From positions 7,001 through 71,000 of the forward strand of contig JABRVT010000042.1 in the NCBI GenBank assembly GCA_040048245.1: a stretch of DNA of 64,000 bases. Reading direction: 5' to 3'. Of the stretch, positions 17,126 through 25,477 are shown piece after piece. The translations under genes and the position numbers were made by a program. The notes beneath the pieces were generated by a model. It ran no database searches. It was given only the letters and a program-made list of their open reading frames with translations, and was not told where the DNA came from. Each line of letters starts with the position of its first letter. Position 1 is the first letter of the stretch. This DNA comes from Brocadia sp040048245 (GTDB taxonomy: Bacteria > Planctomycetota > Brocadiia > Brocadiales > Brocadiaceae).

Positions 17126-18391
17126 CTATTTTTCGATGTTTCCTTTTATTCTGAATTTTTCCCTGCCACTCTGTGTCTTTGTAACCGGGGAAGCCAAACC
17201 CACACCTGAAAAAAGCGGTGAATTTTCCAGAATTGGTATCAAGTTTGTTGAAGATACCGCATCACCCTCTACCTCAAAAGAATTACCTATAATTGTAATA
17301 GCTTTTGCCCATGCGTCATTGGGCAGTATCCTTGCTAATTCCAGAATAACATCGATCCTTGGAATATAGTTTCCTTTTATTTCGTTGGCCTTACCGACGG
17401 CTTTGTCCAGGACTGCAATACGTTCCTGCAGTTTCTCAACAACCGAAACATCCTTCTTGATCGATTTCACCTGAGCGTTTACCATTTTAAGTACTGCCAG
17501 ATTATTAATCTTTTGGATATACGGAATGAGGAATGCAAAACATATCAGGAATCCTGTTAAAAAGCACATGAATATTGTCTGGGAATTTAATCGCTTCCTG
17601 GACGTACTAATTAGACTCAGATTGCACGGATAGTCTGATAAACCATACAGTGCAGCACCATATGATTCTGTATATTCATCCAATAATCGGGAACGGGTTT
17701 TATATTCGTCTGGCAGGAACCCGTTACTAACATTTGTCAGCAATATTTCATCCGGTGGATAAATCCTAATCTGGTCGGTTAATTCAGCCTCGGTTTTAAC
17801 AATTGAAGATGAAACCAAACTATTATCTTCAAACAGGTTGTAGCTGTAATTTTTTATATCTTTACTGATAAATACAACGGAACCCTTTCTTTCCCCCATA
17901 ACAGGAAGAAAGGCAAACGGCGAAATAATAACCCGGGAAGGCGTAATCTCAACAGCCTGCAGCCTGGATAATATATTATCCAGTTCCACTCTTTTTACCG
18001 CAACAATGAGAACCTTTGCATCGTATCTGTTCTGAGACAATGAATGAATATCAAAATAGACGTCCTCATTGCTAAAAGGAATAAAACTATCCAGTTGATA
18101 TGTAAGCGCTTCCCTTAACTCCTTCAGGTTTGCATGCGGATAGTCTATTTCCCGGATTATGGTAATCTCCCTCGGCAGAGAAAGAATAATTTCTCCCGCA
18201 AAATTTCTTCTCTGGAGTAATATATGCTTTAATTGCTGAACATCCTTGGTCATAAAATCTTTGATCTTGAATGTTTCATGCGAATATTTGACCAGCTTTT
18301 TACAAATGGTCGTCACAACCAGGTCGCTTCCTCGAATAGACAACCCGACTGCATCCTGTGAAAACATATTTATGAAAGGTATTTTTTTCAT
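17126..18391 (-). CDS. gspL: GspL-like protein (PilM-like ATPase fold fused to PilN-like domain)
   Basis: 421 aa. The N-terminal ~260 residues form an actin-like PilM/GspL cytoplasmic domain (AVGLSIRGSDLVVTTI; ILSLPREITIIREIDYP; ALTYQLDSFIPF). Then come one TM (~270-292, FMCFLTGFLICFAFLIPYI), a coiled-coil and a periplasmic PilN-like ferredoxin domain (ELARILPNDAWAKAITI). GspL recruits the GspE ATPase to the platform; that ATPase must be encoded elsewhere here. gspK ends 19 bases upstream. The order L-M-C is that of a compact gsp operon. Confidence 0.8.
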   Translation of the reverse strand: MKKIPFINMFSQDAVGLSIRGSDLVVTTICKKLVKYSHETFKIKDFMTKDVQQLKHILLQRRNFAGEIILSLPREITIIREIDYPHANLKELREALTYQLDSFIPFSNEDVYFDIHSLSQNRYDAKVLIVAVKRVELDNILSRLQAVEITPSRVIISPFAFLPVMGERKGSVVFISKDIKNYSYNLFEDNSLVSSSIVKTEAELTDQIRIYPPDEILLTNVSNGFLPDEYKTRSRLLDEYTESYGAALYGLSDYPCNLSLISTSRKRLNSQTIFMCFLTGFLICFAFLIPYIQKINNLAVLKMVNAQVKSIKKDVSVVEKLQERIAVLDKAVGKANEIKGNYIPRIDVILELARILPNDAWAKAITIIGNSFEVEGDAVSSTNLIPILENSPLFSGVGLASPVTKTQSGREKFRIKGNIEK

Positions 18392-18410
18392 ACGCCGGAA
18401 TTATTAGATA

Positions 18411-19469
18411 TTATTCAGGATACGCTGCAATAATTTTACAATGTCCCACACCTTTGTGAACAAGAAATTTATACGAATTTTTCATTTTTCCTGAAGAAGC
18501 AACCGAATTAATTGTTATATAATTTGAATCATCTATCGTTAAATACTCCATGATTTCCTGATAATCCTTGCCGACAACACCGAAATGCCTGAATATCTCC
18601 TTCAAGGTACTGAGTTTTTTAATTTTTCCCCTTTTTTTCCTCAATTGAACTATCGCCTCAGCCATTTCCAGGGGCATTCCAGGTACAGAAAGGAGGACTT
18701 CCCTGGATGCAAAATTGATGTTGATCTTACCCGAACCGTAAATTGTCAGGTGGTCCCGCAACAATTCAAATATTTGTGGAGTAATACCCTTAACTAGGAC
18801 CAGTTCCTCAATGGATTCAAACGGCCCGTTTTTTGGCTCATACGGCTCTGGCAATGTTGCATAAAAGTCTTTTTCTGCCCCATTGATATGATGTAAATCA
18901 TCCTCGTCCAGCCAATCCAGTATCGAATCCGTTATGGTTTCTGCAACAAGTTCTTCCAGCTTATGTGCAGTAAGGAATTTAATAAAACCAGTTTTCGTAT
19001 CATCCGTTATCTTGTTTACATTTATCTTTCCGCTTTCATCGCTGATTAACACTTCACAATTCCTGTCTCCTATCCGCGTTGAATATGGACTATTACTCGG
19101 TACCCATGGAACGCTGCCCGGAAGTTTTTTACTTGTATTCGTACCCCTATTCTTTTTCAGTTTTTCAATCCTGCCATCCGTACCGGCTTTTTCCTGTTCC
19201 TTAGATAATAACCTCTGTATCGCATAAATACCAGCACCTCTGGCGGCATAAATATCTTTAACTCGCTCAGTAAAAGCAATTTGTGTTTTAATGGCGACAC
19301 CGGTGTTACGTGTAAAACTTACCGCTATAAATCCAAAAACAACTATTGCCCAGAGGCTGAAAATGAGTACATAGCCATTACAGGCGATATAAGCTCCTGC
19401 CCCTTTCCATGCTTTGATACCGATAACTTTATTGCCAGGGGAATTTTCCCCCTCGTTTTTTCTTTCCAT
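18411..19469 (-). CDS. gspK: Minor pseudopilin GspK
   Basis: 352 aa. A prepilin-type hydrophobic N-helix (GYVLIFSLWAIVVFGFIAVSF) follows a ~31-residue leader that would be cut before or after the Gly. The body contains CEVLISDESGKINVNKI, the SILDWLDEDDLHHINGAE metal-site region and two helix-hairpin-helix blocks (LVLVKGITPQIFELL; INFASREVLLSVPGMP), all hallmarks of GspK, which caps the pseudopilus tip with GspI and GspJ. The ATG at 19469 lies 127 bases inside the end of gspJ, an unusually long overlap. No later ATG/GTG/TTG in frame before the N-helix was found, so this start is kept. Confidence 0.88.
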   Translation of the reverse strand: MERKNEGENSPGNKVIGIKAWKGAGAYIACNGYVLIFSLWAIVVFGFIAVSFTRNTGVAIKTQIAFTERVKDIYAARGAGIYAIQRLLSKEQEKAGTDGRIEKLKKNRGTNTSKKLPGSVPWVPSNSPYSTRIGDRNCEVLISDESGKINVNKITDDTKTGFIKFLTAHKLEELVAETITDSILDWLDEDDLHHINGAEKDFYATLPEPYEPKNGPFESIEELVLVKGITPQIFELLRDHLTIYGSGKININFASREVLLSVPGMPLEMAEAIVQLRKKRGKIKKLSTLKEIFRHFGVVGKDYQEIMEYLTIDDSNYITINSVASSGKMKNSYKFLVHKGVGHCKIIAAYPE

Positions 19470-20125
19470 CTTAAATCAGTGCCTTCTATAACGTCTGCAT
19501 CCACAACCTTTGCCTGTGCGCCTGCTGCTTTATTCGTTTCTTCTTCGTCAGCATTTCCTTCATTCCCAGTTTCTGCATTTACAGCATCAAGATAAGCAAA
19601 TGAAATCATATCACAATCCCTGAGAAATACCGTATGGTTTTTGTCCGCATTCAGCCTGCTTTCCGATTCTTCTGATAATTTAATTAATGCCGGCGGGGTA
19701 ACCCTTGCCTCTGAGTAAACTAGGTCCCACAAACCATTGTCGTTTAATTTAACCTTATAATGTGCTATTACCAATCCCAGAGCGTAATGTCTTGTAATTG
19801 AAAGAGGCGACACAAAGGCAAGGAAATCTCTTTCTCCAATAAAGTAAATATTTTTTCCCGACTTTTTGCTTCCTTCTGCTTGCAGGATATTCTTATCCGT
19901 GTTTGGAACCTTCTGAACACGCAATGACGAGGTCTGCTGCCAGAAGAAATCGTAAGCGGCCTTTTCCATGGCTGTGTCGTTAAACCAGACCTCCTCTCTT
20001 TCCATTGAAAACAAACCTATCCGAATTGCATAAGCGCCTGCCATTATCAATATTGTACCAATAAAGATAGCTATAAGTAGCTCAAATAATGTGAAACCCC
20101 CTTCCCGTTCCACTTGTTTCTCCAT
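19343..20125 (-). CDS. gspJ: Minor pseudopilin GspJ-like prepilin
   Basis: A prepilin with leader MEKQVEREGG and cleavage before FTLFELLIAIF; Glu5 of the mature protein is present. The later LGLVIAHYKV and CDMISFAYLDA segments fit the beta-rich body of GspJ. It forms the pseudopilus tip complex with GspI and GspK. The frame is open from a TTG at 20134, but ATG at 20125 gives a normal leader. An unusual Ala/Glu/Asn-rich insert (DAVNAETGNEGNADEEETN) occurs near the C-terminus. Its last 127 bases overlap gspK in another frame. Upstream, 385 bases of repeats separate it from gspI. Confidence 0.82.
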   Translation of the reverse strand: MEKQVEREGGFTLFELLIAIFIGTILIMAGAYAIRIGLFSMEREEVWFNDTAMEKAAYDFFWQQTSSLRVQKVPNTDKNILQAEGSKKSGKNIYFIGERDFLAFVSPLSITRHYALGLVIAHYKVKLNDNGLWDLVYSEARVTPPALIKLSEESESRLNADKNHTVFLRDCDMISFAYLDAVNAETGNEGNADEEETNKAAGAQAKVVDADVIEGTDLRWKEKTRGKIPLAIKLSVSKHGKGQELISPVMAMYSFSASGQ

Positions 20126-20160
20126 CCATAACAAGAATTCAAATTATTCCCATAAAATTT

Positions 20161-20240
20161 CCCCTAATAAAGGGGGATTTAGGGGGTTGTGTTTTTCTGG
20201 GCAATTTTATAACCCCCTTTATCCCCCTTTGCTAAGGGGG
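20161..20240. repeat. C/G-run inverted repeat
   Basis: Arms at 20161-20190 (CCCCTAATAAAGGGGGATTT plus AGGGGG) and 20209-20240 (AACCCCCTTTATCCCCCTTT then GCTAAGGGG) are inverted copies around an 18-base loop. The flank AAGGGGGACTTTTACGATTC recurs almost unchanged at about 44018 (AAGGGGGATTTTTACGATTC), and a related C/G-run block lies near 8446. It looks like a dispersed repeat, not a gene-specific terminator, though the hairpin could end transcription. Confidence 0.6.
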
Positions 20241-20348
20241 ACTTTTACGATTCACACTTTAAAAACCCGCTTAAATAAGATGAAAATTCCTATACAATAA
20301 TTAGGCTGCGACTTTGCCTTATTCAAGGGAATGAAAGAGAATGCATTT

Positions 20349-20498
20349 GAATTTCTGTAACAGTTTCGTTTTTTGAAAAATTCCAAGAATAACGTGATTG
20401 TATGTACGGTAGTGGCAATTCATGAATTGCCACTACATACCGCCACAAAGCCATTTTCTCCTTTTTACGTTTTCAAAAACTAAAATGTTACGAATTTC
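20349..20498. repeat. MITE-like element, second copy, with 28-bp palindrome
   Basis: The left terminal repeat (20349-20380, GAATTTCTGTAACAGTTTCG then TTTTTTGAAAA) is the imperfect inverse of the right (20470-20498, TTTTCAAAAACTAAAATGTT then ACGAATTTC). A perfect 28-base palindrome at 20409-20436 begins GTAGTGGCAATTCATG and ends CACTAC. Same organisation as 8344-8515. With the neighbouring C/G repeat it fills the 385-base gap inside the gsp operon between gspI and gspJ, where no gene is visible. Confidence 0.7.
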
Positions 20499-20510
20499 TT
20501 TTCACCGAAC

Positions 20511-21092
20511 CTAATCTTCGTCTGAACCTGTCTCCTGCTCCTCGCTATCCTCCGCATCGAGTCTTCCCTCAGGTTCTTCGGTGAAAAAAATTGTCTCAAT
20601 ACTTATTCCTCCCACGACTGAACTGAGCAACGTAGTCCCTTTCGGTGGAACTTCTGCCATGGAATTTTCCCAGGTATCCGAGGTATTCATATCAATTCTC
20701 TTCATTGCTTCTTTATATTTATTTACTTCTAACACCTTCCACGGAATACCATCCTTTGTAACACCTTCAAACGTTTTCCTCTCATTTACCCTGATATGCT
20801 TTTTACCAAGTATGCCTAAAAAGGCCTCCTCTATTTTTGTTCTTGCAAGGAGCAATGCTCTGGTATGGTCGTCAATCTTTCCCCTTAGCCTGGATGAATT
20901 ACCGATTAAACTAAAAAAAATCCCAAGAGAGATACCCATAATCACCAGTGCAACCATAATCTCAAGTATGGTAAACCCCGTTGGGGGAACTGGAAAGGAT
21001 TTCAAATCAGATTCAAACCTTCTGTTCCTTTTCCCCCGTAAACGGCACAGCTTTATTTCTAACAGGGCATTCTTTATCTTAGTACTTCTCAT
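20511..21092 (-). CDS. gspI: Type II secretion pseudopilin (GspI/GspH-like prepilin)
   Basis: 193 aa. A long basic leader (~40 residues, ending PVPPTG) precedes the prepilin helix FTILEIMVALVIMGISLGIF with Glu5. The body has LARTKIEEAFLGILGKKHI, close to the GspI pattern in which a Thr-Lys-Ala/Ile-Glu-like segment follows the helix, and the C-terminus is acidic. It probably belongs to the GspI-J-K tip. It overlaps the end of gspD by 14 bases, so the two are translationally coupled. A shorter start cannot be excluded. The gap to gspJ is filled by repeats. Confidence 0.75.
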   Translation of the reverse strand: MRSTKIKNALLEIKLCRLRGKRNRRFESDLKSFPVPPTGFTILEIMVALVIMGISLGIFFSLIGNSSRLRGKIDDHTRALLLARTKIEEAFLGILGKKHIRVNERKTFEGVTKDGIPWKVLEVNKYKEAMKRIDMNTSDTWENSMAEVPPKGTTLLSSVVGGISIETIFFTEEPEGRLDAEDSEEQETGSDED

Positions 21093-23097
21093 TCTCGTAT
21101 TCTCTCCGTGTTAATAATGGTTCTATTTCTTTTAATTTCTTCTGGAAGGCATCGGTCAGCGCATCTGCTTCTTCCGCATTATTTGCAATATGAGGGGTTA
21201 TCAAAATTATCAATTCTGTTCTTCTGTTGGTAATAGAAGTGGTTTTAAATAAATTGCCCAGATAAGGAATATCTCCCAGAAGGGGTATTTTGCTAATACC
21301 TTTTTCATCTCTTTGTTGTATTATGCCACCAAGACTTATGGTATGTCCGCTTTTTATTACAAGGGAGGTTTCCGCCTGGCGGGTGGAAAATGTTGGCGAA
21401 TCGCTCACCCCTGTCGTTGTTTGTTGGGCATCGCTTACTTCCTGTTTTACGTCCAATGTAATAAAATCATTTTCTGCAATATGCGGGGTCACGGTAAGAA
21501 TGATACCTGTATCACGATACTGAACCTGCTGAAACGTAACAGTAGTGCCTTGTTGTTGACCGGAGCTTGTAAGAATAGGCACTTCACTACCAACTTGTAT
21601 TGTGGCAGGCTGTTCGTCCCGAACAAGGATATGCGGGGCCGACAATATATTTGCACGCGAATTTGTTGCGAGGATATCCATCAGGATTTCAAAATTTCCT
21701 TTTTTAAATGTCAAGGCAGGTTTACCAGCAGTTCTTTTGAGATCACCTAACCCAAATAATTGCAGAGTCCCCGCGTCCAATGACCATTCCGCTCCGTAGT
21801 CCAGCTTACTATCAAGATCGACCTCTAAAATCAGGACTTCAATAAATACCTGCTGAGGAGTAGCGTCTATAGCCTCTATAATCGCCTTCATCGCTTTATA
21901 ATCAGCAGGCAATGCCTTGATTATGATGGTATTTGTTTTCGGATCGGCGACGATTTTCATTGCCTCAGGCTGCATCTTTCCTATCATCTTAGGCTGCGCA
22001 GCCATCTTTTCACTGTAAATTTGCGTGAGAACCGGTACAATCGTATCGGCTTTTTGATGCTGTACTTTATACACATAGACCTTCATTTCCTCCTCCAATT
22101 CTGTCGGAGGGACGTCGATGTTTTTTATCCAGAGGTCTATTTTTGGCAAGAGTTCGGGCATCTTCGTGACAACCAGCATTTTATTGGAATCAGAAAACGG
22201 TATAAAACTAACTCCTCCTTCAGCACCTACTTTTGTCCCCAGCGATTGTGCAAGTGTAGTAAGATCTTTTGCCATGTTTTTCCCGTCCACATATTTAAAG
22301 TCGTAAAATTTTATGGCCTTACCGGCAAAAAAGGGAACGTCAAAGGTTTTTATTAGAGCGAGCAGTTTTTCCATATTTGAGGCAGTTTCGATCAGTATGA
22401 TGTAAGGTGAGTCGCCATGCGTGACAATATTCCCGACACTGGTCATAAATGGTCTTAAAGTTGCATTTAAGTTTTTCGGGTTTTCATACTGAAGCGGGAC
22501 TATCTGAATCATGATATGCTTACCCCATGGAGGAATTTTGTCCCCGTAAACAACAATATTCGTCTCCGGTCGGGTTTCTGCCTTGGGAAGTACCCTGTAT
22601 AAATCGCCGTCTTTCATTATAGCAAAATCATAGACATAAAGGAGTGTATTGAGCATTGAAAGGAGTTCTTCTCTATAAACTTTTCCGGTAGCATGAAGAT
22701 TGATTGTACCGCCAACCCTTTTGTCCAATATATAATTCACATTAAGAATCTCACCCAGGATAATCTGGAGAACGTCTTTTATTTCTGCATTATCGAAATT
22801 AAATGCAACGTCAATTTTTTCCCCGGTATATTCGGGTTTACGCAGAGCAGGCTCCGGTCTTTTATGTTCTTCCCTATAGATAAACTCATCCGGTATCTTT
22901 TCTTTTTTCTCCTCTGCAACCTCTTTTTTCGTTGAAATTTCATATTCCCAGGGCTTTTTCCCCACATCCTCCGTAGTTGTGGAAAGAGTAACCGGTCTGG
23001 TAAATGGCACAAAATCTGACTGTTTAATCTGGGTTGTCTTACATCCTGCTGCAAGTAATACAACAATTGCCATGCCTAAGAATGCATACTTACTCAT
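21079..23097 (-). CDS. gspD: Type II secretion secretin GspD (lipoprotein)
   Basis: Outer-membrane secretin of about 672 aa. A lipoprotein signal (LLAAGC lipobox within the first ~25 residues) is followed by an N0 domain (VAFNFDNAEIKDVLQIILGE), N1-N3/NolW repeats (VYVYKVQHQKADTIVPVLTQI; FIEVLILEVDL) and the secretin beta-barrel (VPILTSSGQQQG, YRDTGIILTVTPHI, LGGIIQQRDEKG, PLLGDIPYLGNLF, LIILITPHI). The ATG at 23097 is preferred over the GTG at 23112 because GGGAG lies nine bases before it. It is the first gene of the leftward gsp operon, with tRNA-Leu upstream on the same strand. Confidence 0.93.
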   Translation of the reverse strand: MSKYAFLGMAIVVLLAAGCKTTQIKQSDFVPFTRPVTLSTTTEDVGKKPWEYEISTKKEVAEEKKEKIPDEFIYREEHKRPEPALRKPEYTGEKIDVAFNFDNAEIKDVLQIILGEILNVNYILDKRVGGTINLHATGKVYREELLSMLNTLLYVYDFAIMKDGDLYRVLPKAETRPETNIVVYGDKIPPWGKHIMIQIVPLQYENPKNLNATLRPFMTSVGNIVTHGDSPYIILIETASNMEKLLALIKTFDVPFFAGKAIKFYDFKYVDGKNMAKDLTTLAQSLGTKVGAEGGVSFIPFSDSNKMLVVTKMPELLPKIDLWIKNIDVPPTELEEEMKVYVYKVQHQKADTIVPVLTQIYSEKMAAQPKMIGKMQPEAMKIVADPKTNTIIIKALPADYKAMKAIIEAIDATPQQVFIEVLILEVDLDSKLDYGAEWSLDAGTLQLFGLGDLKRTAGKPALTFKKGNFEILMDILATNSRANILSAPHILVRDEQPATIQVGSEVPILTSSGQQQGTTVTFQQVQYRDTGIILTVTPHIAENDFITLDVKQEVSDAQQTTTGVSDSPTFSTRQAETSLVIKSGHTISLGGIIQQRDEKGISKIPLLGDIPYLGNLFKTTSITNRRTELIILITPHIANNAEEADALTDAFQKKLKEIEPLLTRREYENEKY

Positions 23098-23254
23098 TAA
23101 CGATTCTCCCACAAACAGGTATACCCTTCATTCTTTAATACCGCTTTATGTTATTATTTTCCTTATGCTTTATTTACGGATGTACAATGAAAATCACTTT
23201 TACGCATACGCTATCTGTTTGATCTTAATAAACTACAGGCAGGCAAATACAATG

Positions 23255-23344
23255 TGGTGCGGAAGGGGGGATTTGAACCCCCACCCCGGTATCAGCGGGA
23301 CTAGCCCCTCAAACTAGCGCGTCTGCCGATTCCGCCACTTCCGC
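23255..23344 (-). tRNA. tRNA-Leu (anticodon GAG), CCA encoded
   Basis: On the minus strand the acceptor arm GCGGAAG (from 23344) pairs with CTTCCGC, followed by A and an encoded CCA (23257-23255). The D-arm, the CTAGT/GCTAG anticodon stem with loop TTGAGGG (anticodon GAG, reading CUC/CUU), a long variable arm typical of tRNA-Leu, and a T-arm GGGGG-TTCAAAT-CCCCC are all visible. Confidence 0.95.
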
Positions 23345-23390
23345 ATTGCATAGAATTGATCGTATCTGATTAAAAACGAATTACTTATTG

Positions 23391-23418
23391 ATTCTAACAT
23401 TACGCCATAAAAAGTCAA
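23391..23418 (-). promoter_or_regulatory. Predicted promoter of tRNA-Leu
   Basis: Minus-strand TTGACT (complement of 23413-23418), 16 bases, TAGAAT (complement of 23391-23396), ending about 47 bases before the tRNA 5' end. Five of six matches in each hexamer. Confidence 0.55.
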
Positions 23419-23541
23419 TTATTTTTAAAAATACGGAAGGTAATCTGACGGCATGACAAATGAAGATTGGTCAAAACAGGAAGGAAGGCAGGAGAGGGAC
23501 TAATTTGGGACCAGGAGAATCCCGATTTGCCATAAGTGTTT

Positions 23542-24480
23542 TCACCGTTCTTCCGCAGAATTGTCCGCCTTCGCCCATCGTTTACCCAACGGCTTCTTCC
23601 AGCGCACATCCACATATTCCATCTGTTTCAGATTCGTCCCTTCTATTCTTGCAATACTGAGGAGGTTTTGTAGCTTCTCTTCGTCAGAAAGTTCGTTGGG
23701 TTCATTGCATAATGGAGAGCACCCCCACCGTATTTGTGTATTGTTTTCAGTCCATAAAACAATATCACTCTTGCCTGTAAACCGTCTTTTACACACATTT
23801 GATACATCAACGGCCACGATCTTAAAAAGATTATGGATATTATTTGCCCTGAGAAATTTCACTAACTCTATTCCGGCTTCAATGCCCTTGTCATTCCATT
23901 TACTTCCGTGCAGAGGCAACCTGGCAAGTTTATTACTCCTGATGGATGGACTCTCGTACTCCACGTTTTTTAATTTATAATATTCCTTCGGCAACAGGAC
24001 ACACTCGTCATCTACAAGATAGGCATTGTTCCCGTTTTGGACTACGGCGACAGGCTTGCGCAGCACAAGTTTGATGTTCAATTTATTAGGGAAAACCCTC
24101 CTTATCGAGTCAACTTTCTTAACGACAGCAATTCCTCCGTAAACTTCGGCTATTCTCTGGGTCAAATTGTCTTCATACATGCCATAGTGTTCCTTCAAAG
24201 TTGCCACATTTTTTATATCATGAGATAAATGATCATTTATCCAGGAAGGTGTATAAAAGGAGAAAGTAGAAGGACTTACCTTAAAGATATTTAAATCTGT
24301 AAGAGAGAACCATATCCGTTTTATTCCCCATATTGCAAAAACTACGATACAGACAAATACCCCAAATCGCAAAAAAAGGAGATATATCGTCTTTTTTACA
24401 GCCACCACTTTAGAAGAAAGGGTTTCTATAAAAGCTTTGAGATGAACTATACGAGTCTGGTTAATGTTGTACTGTTTCAT
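23542..24480 (-). CDS. ftsQ: FtsQ/DivIB-like cell division protein
   Basis: 312 aa: cytoplasmic N-terminus, one TM (~35-58, LFLRFGVFVCIVVFAIWGI), then an extracytoplasmic POTRA/beta domain. The diagnostic stretch is IRRVFPNKLNIKLVLRKPVA followed by NGNNAYLVDDECVLLP, as in FtsQ proteins. FtsQ bridges FtsB/FtsL and the septal synthase. It overlaps the end of ddl by 20 bases and is the last gene of the dcw cluster here. ftsA and ftsZ, which normally follow, are absent; 197 bases with only the tRNA promoter separate it from tRNA-Leu. Sequence conservation is low but position and architecture agree. Confidence 0.82.
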   Translation of the reverse strand: MKQYNINQTRIVHLKAFIETLSSKVVAVKKTIYLLFLRFGVFVCIVVFAIWGIKRIWFSLTDLNIFKVSPSTFSFYTPSWINDHLSHDIKNVATLKEHYGMYEDNLTQRIAEVYGGIAVVKKVDSIRRVFPNKLNIKLVLRKPVAVVQNGNNAYLVDDECVLLPKEYYKLKNVEYESPSIRSNKLARLPLHGSKWNDKGIEAGIELVKFLRANNIHNLFKIVAVDVSNVCKRRFTGKSDIVLWTENNTQIRWGCSPLCNEPNELSDEEKLQNLLSIARIEGTNLKQMEYVDVRWKKPLGKRWAKADNSAEER

Positions 24481-25462
24481 CGACGCTTACCAGTGTATTC
24501 TGAAAGGCAAGTTCAACAATTTTTTCACACAAAGACGGGAAGGGTATGCCTGCCGCTGATGCTGCCTTGGGCAGCAGGCTTTTTTCCGTAAAACCGGGGA
24601 TGGTGTTTACTTCTAACAAATAGAACTTGTTCTCTCCCAGTATCATATCAACCCTTGAAAATCCCCTGCAACCAAGTATCTTATGCGCATGTAAAGCCAT
24701 TTTCTGCGCATTATCATACATAGAAGATGACAGATAACCGTCATTGCGGAGAGGACTGCCATCATTATTTCCGTTTTCCCCAAGAGTCGTTTTAACGATC
24801 AGGTATTCCGTCCTGTCATCCTTATATTTCGCATTATAATTAAAAAATTCCACTGCGGGTTTAATTTCAATAATAGGTAATGCCATATCATCTAATATAC
24901 CTACAGTAAATTCCCTTCCCTTTATGTACTTTTCTACAATAACTTCGTATCCAAACTCAAATGCCCTCTTCAGACCTGGCTGAAGATTTTTTATATCTTT
25001 CACGACTGATATGCCTATACTGGAGCCATTCCTTGTGGGCTTTAAAACTACCGGTAATCCAAGTCTCATAACTTCATGCTGTATCTCAGCCAATTCGTCG
25101 AATTCCGTGACAACAACATAATCCGGCGTTTTAAGACCTGCATCGATAAAACATTTTTTTGTTGCCAATTTATCCATTGCAAGCCTGCTAGCATTGACAC
25201 CGGAACCGGTGTATGGAATCCCCTTTAATTCTAAAAGTTGTTGCACTCCCCCGTCTTCACCAAAATATCCGTGTAAAGCAATAAAAGCAACGTCTGCTTC
25301 CTTATGATCCAGTTCTTCAATCCTCTCATCTTTCACATCAATGCAGGAAACAGTAAATCCAGCATCCGCTAATGCCCCTGCCACTGCATTACCGGAACGC
25401 AGTGAAATTTCACGTTCAGGAGATACGCCCCCCATCAGCACTACAACATTTTTTGGCTTCAT
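24461..25462 (-). CDS. ddl: D-alanine--D-alanine ligase
   Basis: Makes the D-Ala-D-Ala dipeptide for MurF. 333 aa, ATP-grasp fold. Visible: VLMGGVSPEREISLRSG at the N-terminus, ALHGYFGEDGGVQQLLE, PYTGSGVNASRLAMDK, PVVLKPTRNGSSIGISVV, the EKYIKGREFTVGIL strand, CRGFSRVDMIL and LLEVNTIPGFTEKSL at the ADP/Mg site. An extended loop (TLGENGNNDGSPLRNDGYL) sits where most ligases have a shorter omega-loop. It starts 15 bases after murC ends and overlaps ftsQ by 20 bases. Presence of ddl implies a normal pentapeptide terminus. Confidence 0.93.
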   Translation of the reverse strand: MKPKNVVVLMGGVSPEREISLRSGNAVAGALADAGFTVSCIDVKDERIEELDHKEADVAFIALHGYFGEDGGVQQLLELKGIPYTGSGVNASRLAMDKLATKKCFIDAGLKTPDYVVVTEFDELAEIQHEVMRLGLPVVLKPTRNGSSIGISVVKDIKNLQPGLKRAFEFGYEVIVEKYIKGREFTVGILDDMALPIIEIKPAVEFFNYNAKYKDDRTEYLIVKTTLGENGNNDGSPLRNDGYLSSSMYDNAQKMALHAHKILGCRGFSRVDMILGENKFYLLEVNTIPGFTEKSLLPKAASAAGIPFPSLCEKIVELAFQNTLVSVDETVQH

Positions 25463-25477
25463 CTCACACTCTCCTTT

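Noticed and set aside
20161..20240. C/G-run inverted repeat as a rho-independent terminator of gspI
   Set aside because: Similar blocks occur at other places unrelated to gene ends, and the operon seems to continue with gspJ; called a repeat.
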